From positions 186,001 through 250,000 of the forward strand of contig NZ_RJLM01000003.1 of the NCBI RefSeq assembly GCF_004104355.1: a stretch of 64,000 nt of DNA. The letters run 5' to 3'. Of this stretch, positions 11,401-20,300 are shown in pieces. This DNA comes from Photobacterium chitinilyticum. Lineage in GTDB: Bacteria; Pseudomonadota; Gammaproteobacteria; Enterobacterales; Vibrionaceae. Positions within the stretch are counted from its first letter, which is position 1; every line of letters begins with the position of its first letter. A program made the translations under genes and the position numbers. The notes beneath the pieces are model-generated. The model was not told the DNA's origin and did not search any database. It was given only the letters and a program-made list of their open reading frames with translations.

Positions 11401-13998
11401 AATATACAGGCAACACTCTGCGCCAGGCTTATCAAGCGTCTCATGCTTAAAGTGAGGCTGATCCGGCGAAGCAATCACCTTCTGCTTACCGTCTGTTGTC
11501 ACGGCCGAATGCAAGCTAGGATGACGATGCATGACAGTTCGCCATGCCGCTTGTAAACGATCTACATCCAGGGTTTTCGCTTCAAGTTCAAAAAAGACTT
11601 GGATTGGCATTCGGCCGGCGACCCCGTCACCACGCCCCACCCAATATGCCATCTGCATATCAGTAAGCGGAAATGCGGTATGAAGAGTGGCTAACTCCGC
11701 ATCCACGCTGTGAGATTGAGCCGTTACGGGTTCAGCAACAGTAGTATTGTTCGTCACAAACTGTTGCAGTCCAGAGAGCGTTTGCGCTTTCAATACATCA
11801 GTAACACTAATACGGATACCTAAACAACGTTGCAGCTCTGTCGCTATGCGGCTTGCCAGCAGAGAGGTTCCTCCCAGAGAAATGAGGGAGGCAGATGGAT
11901 CTTTTTGTCCTTCAGCCACAACTAACGAATCCCACCATGTTCTCTCGCAAATAGAGTCACGTTCAGAAGAAGAATATTGCGGGGGTTCCTGGCATTCAGA
12001 TACCGATGCCTTACCTATACATTCCGGCCAATACTCTTTATGTGTAAAGGCATATTGAGGTAGCCCCCATACTCGCGGTAGTGGGCCGTCTACGGTTGGT
12101 TTATTCCCTCCATTCAGGAAGGCTTTAATGTGATAGTCCGCGCTATCTACTTGTTCACCGTGGCAAGTATTGTGACACTCGACCTCTTTCAACGTCTTCA
12201 GTGCCGTTGCTATATCGGGACAGAAAACTGCGGCGCGCCAAGGCAAAGATGCGCAACGCTGGAGGGCTGACGCAAGCAGCAATGACAAGCTATACACACC
12301 GGTAAGAGTCGGTAGAACCTGACGCCATTGCTCAATTTGGAGTCGTAGCGCGTCTTCACTGTGTGCACTTAAAAACAACCACTGGCATGCAGGTTGAGCC
12401 AGTTCTTCTTCATTTTCCTGAACAGAGCTCAAAACTGCGTGCGCATTTGTACCACTGAATCCGAAGGAATTTACTCCCCCATAATTCACACTTATGGGAG
12501 ATAAGGCCTGAGTCTCTAACGGGATTGTTAAGCGGCTCTGCTCTAATGTTAGGAGGGGATTGACAGCGCCAGTCATCGGTTGAGCTGGCCATTGTTTGAA
12601 GTGCAACGACATCGCGAGCTTTAATGCACCGGCCAAACCTGCCGCCGCTTCGAGATGACCAATACATGCCTTTACGGACCCTAACGCACACGGTGAATGG
12701 CCATTATTTTCGTTAATAAATACGTTTGCCAATGCATTAATTTCAATCGGGTCACCAAGTGACGTCCCGGTGCCATGACATTCAAAAGCAACAATCTGTT
12801 CGTGATCAAGTCCCGCTTTTTCTAATGCACTTGTAACCAGCAAACGCTGACTCATCCCATTCGGAGCCGTAAGACCATTACTGTGACCATCTTGATTCAC
12901 CGCCGTGGCACAAATATTTGCTATCGGCGTTACTGGGTAGGCCACACCAGGGCGACCCAAAAATAAAGTGACATACCCTTCAGAACGAACATAGCCATCG
13001 GCATGTTCAGCAAATGTATGGCAGCGACCCGATGGGCTCAGCATATTGCCGTTTTCTAACGACTGGGCATACTGAGGGTCAAGAATCACATTAACCCCGG
13101 CGACCAAAGCATAATCACATTCTCCGGATGACAAGCTTTGACACGCCTGATGCAGGGCAACAAGAGATGATGAACAGGCAGTATCAACCGCCCAGGCAGG
13201 TCCGATAAAATCAAACTGATAAGCGATCCGCCCCGCAATAACTGATAGCGATGTTCCTGTTCCGGAATGAATATCATTCGGGCTATTATCACTCAGTAGC
13301 AAGCGTTGGAAATCTTGGGTGCTAGCCCCAACAAAGACGCCTGTTTTGCTTTTCTTTAGCTGTAACGGATCCATGCCCGCACTTTGTATAGACAACCAAC
13401 AGGACTCCAGCAACCAGCGTTGTTGCGGATCCATAGCACGGGCTTCAGCCGCAGAGATTCCAAAAAAATCAGCATCAAATTGGGCATGGGAGCCAACAGT
13501 CCCTGCCTTAAACATTGGCCTGGATGTATTTAAGCCAGCCTGCTGCGCCAGTTGATAAAAGCAGTGTTCTGCCGGTATATCTCCAACACTCACTTCTGCC
13601 TCACGGACGACTTTCCAAAAGGCTTCGAGGCCGTTAGCTCCTGGTACATGGCAGTCAGCCCCTAATATAGCAATCTGCTCTTTGGCTGTATTATCAGCAG
13701 GTGAACTATCATCATGAGGAGTGTGCGTCTTTTCTCTCGTGTTTTCTGAAAACGTTCGCTCTTCCAACATTGCCATTAAGCAGGCTTGCAATGCTTGCAA
13801 GTTCGGGTAGTCATACAAAATTGTACTCGACAGAGGTAGGGATAATTCAGTTCCCACTCTGTCAATAAATACCACCCCCATCGCCGAGCTCATACCCAGT
13901 TCTCGAAATGGAATTTGGGGAGAAATAATATCTGCTGGTAACTGCAGTTGATCTGCCAGCACGTTAATTAATGTATCTTTCAGTTGTTGGAAATTCAT
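8464..13998 (-). CDS. Hybrid ACP-KS-(no AT)-T-Cy-A-PCP subunit
   Basis: An 1844-residue PKS/NRPS hybrid. It opens with an ACP (1-80; GMSS, Ser38 as the phosphopantetheine site with Ser in place of the usual preceding Asp). A complete KS follows (about 108-540; Cys275 in TACSSS, CHGTGT, CIGHL). Where an AT should be there are only about 140 residues resembling the flanking KS-AT and post-AT linkers (ending GLPQYAFTHKEYW), so the AT is absent. Then come a carrier domain (LGGTSLL), a Cy domain with intact D-GWCI-D-GA-S, an A domain (YTSGSTG, NGKVDR) with code read as DMFNSGVLL, and a C-terminal PCP (LGGDSL). Malonyl loading would have to come from another AT, or the KS acts without elongating. 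The code is not one I can assign. Confidence 0.9.
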   Translation of the reverse strand: MNFQQLKDTLINVLADQLQLPADIISPQIPFRELGMSSAMGVVFIDRVGTELSLPLSSTILYDYPNLQALQACLMAMLEERTFSENTREKTHTPHDDSSPADNTAKEQIAILGADCHVPGANGLEAFWKVVREAEVSVGDIPAEHCFYQLAQQAGLNTSRPMFKAGTVGSHAQFDADFFGISAAEARAMDPQQRWLLESCWLSIQSAGMDPLQLKKSKTGVFVGASTQDFQRLLLSDNSPNDIHSGTGTSLSVIAGRIAYQFDFIGPAWAVDTACSSSLVALHQACQSLSSGECDYALVAGVNVILDPQYAQSLENGNMLSPSGRCHTFAEHADGYVRSEGYVTLFLGRPGVAYPVTPIANICATAVNQDGHSNGLTAPNGMSQRLLVTSALEKAGLDHEQIVAFECHGTGTSLGDPIEINALANVFINENNGHSPCALGSVKACIGHLEAAAGLAGALKLAMSLHFKQWPAQPMTGAVNPLLTLEQSRLTIPLETQALSPISVNYGGVNSFGFSGTNAHAVLSSVQENEEELAQPACQWLFLSAHSEDALRLQIEQWRQVLPTLTGVYSLSLLLASALQRCASLPWRAAVFCPDIATALKTLKEVECHNTCHGEQVDSADYHIKAFLNGGNKPTVDGPLPRVWGLPQYAFTHKEYWPECIGKASVSECQEPPQYSSSERDSICERTWWDSLVVAEGQKDPSASLISLGGTSLLASRIATELQRCLGIRISVTDVLKAQTLSGLQQFVTNNTTVAEPVTAQSHSVDAELATLHTAFPLTDMQMAYWVGRGDGVAGRMPIQVFFELEAKTLDVDRLQAAWRTVMHRHPSLHSAVTTDGKQKVIASPDQPHFKHETLDKPGAECCLYIEERREMLWHSSRDLEQWPQHFVYVYQCTDQYVIHFLLDGWCIDGASYEILFRELLTVYQNPNASLPVLDLTFSHYINALSELDKSEEMSRAKLYWESQLPKLYPAPALPLVKRAEDVGKSVMKRRRSFITIEQWQQFQSQVRNHQLTPSSALMAAYALVLSRWSQHQNITLNVPRFNRQSLHPQVNDIIGEFASFTLLPCERNKQDCFADYAQRLQQTLWEQLEHGLVSGVQLLRDLGNNVLMPYVFTTMPDNQEETLHDHLGKLGRIKEMRTQTPQVWIDCQYWVSAKGVELTWDVLEEMFPSLLIDEMFAAFTALVENLSVGKGWMAPATLPLPERQEQALLAINATDAELAATSLFEMFEQQVRNHPQLDALITSNEVWSYAHLLSVAEKIAALLPRGAESIAICMQKTPLCVASILAVLRQGMAYVPIDPEQPEYRRTEILTDSGVGLLLVDEESSALCWSSSIPQLVVSESMLAETALSASEKGINQHGLAYILYTSGSTGKPKGVEITHLGICNRINDLKARFEFTERDRTMSISAFHHDMSVFDVFITLSSGAALVMPAAEHKREPNVWIQMMNHHQVTAWNSVPTFMSMLVSTCEHANKPLPQSLRLISMGGDWIDPSLVQALVEKLPSCRLVSVGGPTEVSLLDIIHEISVDGFKLGEAIPYGSPALNARQYIFNELLEICPEGVVGEIGHAGIGITKGYRNQPELTARRVLTDVNAELLGQESRLLRSGDLGYRRHDGEIQFVGREDFQVKVNGQRIELGEVEAQCKRLHCVNQAIALVLNAGNSPQIGVALTSNTNEHHLQLADLRRELSDRLPEYMLPRRVVVLSQLPVTPNGKVDRQAIEKRLADVKAEPSAVEGTLNKLENMIANEWKALLQIECVTPNDNFFLLGGDSLKAVALNSRLTTLTGVEKSVSHIFANPVLKQLANSYDSQAKQDSSTLSAIARGQRRRRRQNKIEQNSMSEVNIHE

Positions 13999-16900
13999 TT
14001 ATCGCTCCACGTTTTCCAATTTCCTAGATATCAGGGCGATTATTAGCTCTGACTGCTCATAAAGATGAGGAGAGCTAAATAGCTGTTGCAAAGACAAGCG
14101 ATGGCCGAAAGCTTTTTCGATGCTGCTAGAAAGTCGAACCGCCAGAAGTGAATTACCGCCTAACTTGAAAAAATGCGATTGCTCATTCACTGACACCGCA
14201 TCAAATAAACCTTGCCAGATGGCAATGAGTTTAATCGTCACCTCATGTCGTTCCGTCTCCTGACAAAATGTTTGTTCTCTGGCCTCTTGATCAATGCTTT
14301 CCCGCACCAACACTAATGCTCGTTCACGATCAATCTTGCCATTTTGACTTAGCGGCAAATGTTCACACCGTATGAAGCGTGCCGGGACCATATATCTCGG
14401 TAATTGAGTTGCTAATTTCGCCGAAAGTTGAGCCTCAGCAAAGGAATGGCCGGTATAAACGGCAAGCAAAGTCGCACCAACAAATTCATTGCGGAGAACG
14501 AGGATAGCGGCACTATCAATTCCGTTGACTTGCATTAGCTGAGTTTCAATTTCGGTTAATTCAACACGGAACCCATTAATCTTTACCTGGCTATCTTTTC
14601 TTCCCAGGAACTCAATCGCGCCATCTGGGAAATAGCGTCCCAGATCACCCGTTCGGTATAACTTTTGTCCAGATGGATGATCGGCGAACTGTTCCGCGGT
14701 ACGTTGAGGGTCGTTCAAATACCCCAGTGCTAAGCCGTCGCCAGCAATATGGATTTCGCCAATAGCCCCTGTTAGGCACTCGCGCCCCTGCATATCAAGG
14801 ATGTAAAGCTGTTGATTTGACAAACCGTAACCATAAGGAATAGAGCGCCAATCAGGATTTATCTCATTGACCTTGAAGAAGTTTGACCAGATCGAAGCTT
14901 CCGTTGCGCCTCCCAGCGAAATCAACTCAGCTTGAGCACAGGCTTTCTTTAATTGCTTAGCTAATGGCAATGGAATCCAATCTCCGCTGAGCATAATCAG
15001 CCTCAAAGAAGATAATGCAGGCAGATCTGGCTCGGAAACCATCGTCAGCATATGTAGAATTGCCGGCACAGAATTCCACACCGTAATGTTATGCTTTTTG
15101 CATAACTGAATAAGAAGCGATGGCTCAGGCCGTTCGGCTTCTCCCGGCAGAACCAGCGTTGCACCGACACTCAGAGTGCCAAAAATATCTTGCACCGACA
15201 GGTCGAAATAAATTCCACTCACACCTAGCACTCTGTCGCTTTCATTCATGGTGAAACGACGATTAATATCCTCGATGGTGTTAAGCGCTGCGTCATGGCT
15301 GATCATGACCCCTTTGGGTTCACCGGTTGAGCCAGATGTATAGATAACGTAAGCCAAACGCTTATCATTGTTTACCAGTACTGGTGGTTGAGCTTTCTCC
15401 ATCAGCAGCGTTTTAATCGAGATGGCTTGCGACGAATGCTGCTCCGTTTGGGCGATCAGCAAGCTTGCACCGCTACGTTTTAATATGTTGTCGATACGCG
15501 CTTTAGGCCAGTGAATAGAAAGCGGCAAATAGGCAGCATTACTGAGCAATACACCATATAGTGCAATCACTTGTTCGATAGATTTGGGCAGGTTAACCGC
15601 AATAATGTCGTGCTCTGCCACTCCCCGTTTAGCCAAACCCGCCGCAACTGACTGGGCTTTGCTCAACAAATCACCATAAGAGATGCTTTGATTGCCAAAC
15701 TGTACTGCGAGACGTGTAGGGGTTCGCTTTGCCTGAGCGATGAAATCACTACAGAGCAACTTGCCGGCAGCCACTTTAGGGCCTTCAACCCAAGGTTTGA
15801 GAGAGTGATTTTCTGAGCTGCCAGGATAAGCGTCTTGCCACGCGACCTCAGAAGCTATCAATGCATCAATAATGCGTGAAGACTCTTCAACCAAAGCTTC
15901 GATGGTTCCGGGCTCAAAAATTTCCTCAACACAATCCCAATAGCAAATTAACCCTTCATGGTTTTCGATAACCTGATGATCCAGCCAAACTTGAGGTGTT
16001 TGCAGGTGGCTGTCCAATAATTCAAATCGATGCATATCCGGCAACAGCTCATCCAACTGACCCGATTGCAATCCGCTTGTGAATACAAAAGGCAATACCG
16101 GATCATCGCTGGCGCTTTTTTGCTGAATACGTCGCATCAGCTCGACACCAGGTATGATGGCATGACCCAAACGTTCCGTTAGGCAATCTTGCAAGCACTT
16201 GACTTGATCTAAAAACGTACCGGTTGGATGGCTTTCGATTGGCACGGTATTACTACAGTTACCAGCCATTGCCTTTAAATCTGGATCAGTAAACGGCCGA
16301 AAGTTAGCCAATACATTCAAGGTGAAAGAAGGTTCACTACTCCACCGCGAGAGCGCGGTGGCATAGACAGCAAGCAGTACAGCATTTGCTGTTACTCCGT
16401 ACTTACTCGCAACGTGGCGTAAAACCTGCCATTGTTCCATGCCCCAACGGCGTGAATGACGTTTAAAAACAGCTTTTTGTCGAGACTTCCCTGTTTGGGG
16501 CAAGGCTGGCGAGGGAGGTAATAACGGCAACATACGTCCCCAATATTCCTCGCTGACAGTCGCATTCGGTGTACATTGAAGCGCTTGGGTTGCCAGAACA
16601 TAGTCACGAAACTCTAGCGTTCCGGCTGACTGCTCCACTTCGACTTTTCCGTATCGCTCTACCAAGCCACGCAGCAGCATTGCTAACGATGGACCGTCGA
16701 TGATGTTCAATCGAATCGTTACCAGCAACCGATCGGAGTCTGGCCTTCTGATGAAGGTAAAACGAAACGGCTCACCACCATCCAACGGCGGTAATTCATT
16801 CAAATGCTGGTGTTTTAGCTCTGAACATAACGTTTCACACTCGGCAGGCGCTAATGCCTTGAAGCTCCTGACATCTAAACGCCAGTTGTCATTCAACGGC

Positions 16901-17340
16901 ATCACTTGTTGGCGGTTATCTTCGAAAAATTTCAGGCGTAAAACCGGAAAATCCTTTATCAGAGCACGGATCGCCGACTCAAGACGATCCGAGTCCACAT
17001 CATGCAAGCGGTACTCATGATAAAAACAAGGAAGCGTACTTTGTTTTAAACCACCACATTCACCGACATAATATGCCTGCTGAATAGGCGTCATCGGAAA
17101 CGGCTGGTAGGCTTCGCCAACATGCCGACTTATACCTGGCAGTGCAGGTAAACTGTCTTGCTTTAACTCAATAACCAAACGCGGCTTATGCAATCGGATA
17201 GCTTGCTTGATTTCTTCGGTCATGACTCCTTTAGGGGCAGAGAATTTCAGTTGTTCCCCCTCTAGCGACAATTTAATGCTACGTTCATCAAGCATCTGCT
17301 TTAATACATGCAGTTCCATTGGCTGTTCTCTCACTATCAC
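13999..17340 (-). CDS. NRPS module TubC-Cy-A-PCP
   Basis: A 1113-residue NRPS module. Residues about 8-60 match the TubC N-terminal docking fold (LEGEQLKFSAPKG, then Arg-Leu-His-Lys). The Cy domain follows (about 75-500), but its hallmark motif reads R210-LNII-D215-GP-S218: the first catalytic Asp is Arg, checked at the DNA level near 16,708. The A domain has YTSGSTG, FDLSVQD, WNSVP, MLSGDWIP and SLGGATEASIW, close to a Cys code but with Gln where Tyr is usual. NGKIDR and a C-terminal PCP (LGGNSLL) complete it. The GTG at 17340 overlaps the upstream TGA; an ATG seven codons in (17319), behind GAGAGA, is an equally good start and fits TubC domains better. Confidence 0.9.
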   Translation of the reverse strand: MIVREQPMELHVLKQMLDERSIKLSLEGEQLKFSAPKGVMTEEIKQAIRLHKPRLVIELKQDSLPALPGISRHVGEAYQPFPMTPIQQAYYVGECGGLKQSTLPCFYHEYRLHDVDSDRLESAIRALIKDFPVLRLKFFEDNRQQVMPLNDNWRLDVRSFKALAPAECETLCSELKHQHLNELPPLDGGEPFRFTFIRRPDSDRLLVTIRLNIIDGPSLAMLLRGLVERYGKVEVEQSAGTLEFRDYVLATQALQCTPNATVSEEYWGRMLPLLPPSPALPQTGKSRQKAVFKRHSRRWGMEQWQVLRHVASKYGVTANAVLLAVYATALSRWSSEPSFTLNVLANFRPFTDPDLKAMAGNCSNTVPIESHPTGTFLDQVKCLQDCLTERLGHAIIPGVELMRRIQQKSASDDPVLPFVFTSGLQSGQLDELLPDMHRFELLDSHLQTPQVWLDHQVIENHEGLICYWDCVEEIFEPGTIEALVEESSRIIDALIASEVAWQDAYPGSSENHSLKPWVEGPKVAAGKLLCSDFIAQAKRTPTRLAVQFGNQSISYGDLLSKAQSVAAGLAKRGVAEHDIIAVNLPKSIEQVIALYGVLLSNAAYLPLSIHWPKARIDNILKRSGASLLIAQTEQHSSQAISIKTLLMEKAQPPVLVNNDKRLAYVIYTSGSTGEPKGVMISHDAALNTIEDINRRFTMNESDRVLGVSGIYFDLSVQDIFGTLSVGATLVLPGEAERPEPSLLIQLCKKHNITVWNSVPAILHMLTMVSEPDLPALSSLRLIMLSGDWIPLPLAKQLKKACAQAELISLGGATEASIWSNFFKVNEINPDWRSIPYGYGLSNQQLYILDMQGRECLTGAIGEIHIAGDGLALGYLNDPQRTAEQFADHPSGQKLYRTGDLGRYFPDGAIEFLGRKDSQVKINGFRVELTEIETQLMQVNGIDSAAILVLRNEFVGATLLAVYTGHSFAEAQLSAKLATQLPRYMVPARFIRCEHLPLSQNGKIDRERALVLVRESIDQEAREQTFCQETERHEVTIKLIAIWQGLFDAVSVNEQSHFFKLGGNSLLAVRLSSSIEKAFGHRLSLQQLFSSPHLYEQSELIIALISRKLENVER

Positions 17341-20300
17341 AGGAACCCTTCCTCTACGTCTTCAACATCAATGTGGCGTTGTTGTTCAATCCATGCGGCT
17401 TGCTGCCTAAGCTCTGGCATACGAAGCAACAGACCAAGCGATGGACTTAATTGGAAATGCTCTCGAACCAAGGCACTGATTCTGGTCATCAATAGAGAAT
17501 CGCCGCCATAAAGGAAAAAGTTGGCATCAACATCAGCAATGTCCTGATTTAGCACCTCTCCCCAAATCTGTGCCAGAAGGCGCTCACTCTCGGTTGTTGG
17601 AGGTACGGTTTCTTTAAGGCCATCTGCGGGATTTCGCTCACAGGCAAGTGTCAAAGACTGCTGTAACCGCTGACGGTCTACCTTGCCGTTTGCTGATAAT
17701 GGGAACCTATCCAAAGCCACTATCTGCTGAGGCACTAACTGGCTAGTGAGGTGCTCTCCGGCCCAAGAGGTCAATACTTTTGAATCGAAGTGAGCCACGG
17801 ATGCTGCGTTTTGGGCCGCAATCAGGTGATAACGCATACATTCTGCTGCTTCACCCTGTTTCGGGAATTGGCTGGTTCTAGAAAATCCCGCCTCCCGTAA
17901 TGTTGACTGCCATGCATCTGCCGGCAACATTGGCAAGTGGGATTCCAAACGTAGGTCTTCATAGTGAGAAAGGCCCTCAACAAAACCGAGGCTAACCATT
18001 TGGAAGCGCGGGTTGCAGGTTCCTTCTATAAGCAGTAGCGTTCCTGCAGGTTTAAGCAGCCTTCTGAGTAAACGGCTTGAAGTATTTACATTATGAGCAT
18101 CGTGTAGCACATTTGCGCCGATGATCAGATCGAAGCTGCCATCCTCAAGCCCAAATAGGCTCGGATCCTCATTAATGTTATAGAATTGAAAGTCAATGAA
18201 CGGATAGTTAGCGAACTTGTTCTTGGCATGGGCAAAGAAATAATCCGACAAATCAGTATAAACATACTGACACTTGTCCTCCGGTAGTCGAGGCAGTACT
18301 TGGCGTGCAGCACTACCAATCCCGGCACCGAACTCCAACACGCGGAAGGTACTATTGCGCTTGATGTTTATCAGCGACTCAACCGCATCTGCAGCTACAC
18401 GATTAAAGTGCTGGGATACAGGGTTATCTTCATACCAGCTTTCCACAAAGTCAGTCTGGCCTTGCTCAAACATTAGATCGAGCGGATTAAACTGGCCCTG
18501 TAATAGGTCTTCAATTCGCTCCACACAGCCTAAATACAAATGCCAGAATTTCTGTTGATGAGGTTTGCCATTCGCGACATCAGCTGCAATTTTCGATCTC
18601 AACTGATACAGCTCTTCTGCATTAAACGGTTCAAGACAAACTATTCTTTCTTCATCCTGAACAAAATAGCCGTCTTGGCATAGTACGGTTATCCAGCTTT
18701 GCAAAACCTTCAGGTACTTATCGCAAACATTAAGCTCGCGCACTAACTCCGGTAAGCAGCAACATTGTCCTTGCTGATAAAACAGGCCACTTTGATGCAA
18801 TGCATAACGCATGACCAAAGTACTCAGCTGTTCCATCTCCTGATAATGTTGATCGTAGTCTTGTGGAACAAAGTCGCTAGCCATCGTCTGGCAAGAACTA
18901 TCCCCTCCCTGTTCCAAAGCATCCCACTCCGCATCGGCTTGCTGGCGACACACCTCACTACCTTGCAACAGCATCTGATCCAATGATTCGCTTTGTTCAA
19001 CGTTTTGCGTTTTCATTCCTTCGGACAAGGTTACGAAACCATGCAGGCGATCATTTTGTGTTAGAACGACGGCTTGGTTAACCGCGGGGTGCCTTTCGAG
19101 GGTGCACTCAATTTCTCCCGGCTCAATACGTACTCCGTTGATCTTTACCTGGTTGTCAATTCGGCCAAGCAATGTCATCACGCCATCTTGGTTCAAGACG
19201 GCCAGATCCCCGGTACGGAACAACTTACACCCAGAGTGAGGATCAATTCGGTACTTTTTCGCCGTCATCTCTGGGTCATTAAGATAACCTTGAGACATGG
19301 CAAGTCCGCCCATGCAAATTTCACCGGCAACACCTACAGGTACTGGCTGCCCCGCTGAATTCAACAGCTCGATATGCTGATTGGGTAACGGTCTTCCGTA
19401 AGGAATGCTGTCCCAACCTTTTTCTATTGATTCAATGTGGTACCAACTCGATACCACAGCGGTCTCTGTTGGTCCACCAATGCTATAAACGTCACAATTT
19501 GGTGCTAAGAATTTAACTCGCTCAGGTAAAGTCAGCGGAATCCAATCCCCGCCAAGCATCACCTTGCTCAGCCCCGATAAATGATCTCGTCCTTGCTCGG
19601 AACTTTCGGCAACATCAACAAGCAACTGCATCAAGGCAGGAACGCTATTGATAACCGTTACTTTGTGGGTATCTATCAAAGATAACCAATGAGAGGCAAA
19701 ATGCTGCTGCGCATCTGGCATGACTACAGCCCCGCCAGAAATTAACATGCCGAAAATGTCATACACGGACATATCATGATGTAGTGCACACAACGATAAA
19801 GTCCTCTGCCCGGCACTTACATCAAATACATGGTTCATCGCCGTCAAAGTATTCAGTGGACAACGGTGATCCAAAAGAACACCTTTCGGGATCCCGGTGC
19901 TTCCTGAGGTGAAAATAATATAAGCGAGTTCATCAGGTGAAACATCTGGTAGCGGCATGCTCACTGATGCCCCTTTATTAAGAAGCTGTTCCAATGAGCA
20001 ACATTCTGCGGAAGTGAGTTCTGACAAGCGCCCGAAAGACGACTCGGAACATAGGACCAGCACAGGGTCAACCTCAGCCAGAACATGCTGTAAACGCATG
20101 TCATCATAGTCTGGATTCACAGGTACATAGACACAACCGGCCATCATGGCACCCAGCGCTGCTATCACGGCCTGATCACCCTTAGGGGTCAAAACCACTA
20201 CGTGTTTCGCACTTGCTGTTTTATATTGCAGTATTGCTCGCGCTGCAGTTTGACTTGTTTCAGCAAGCTGTTGGTAAGTTAACTGACCGGTCGTTGTCAG

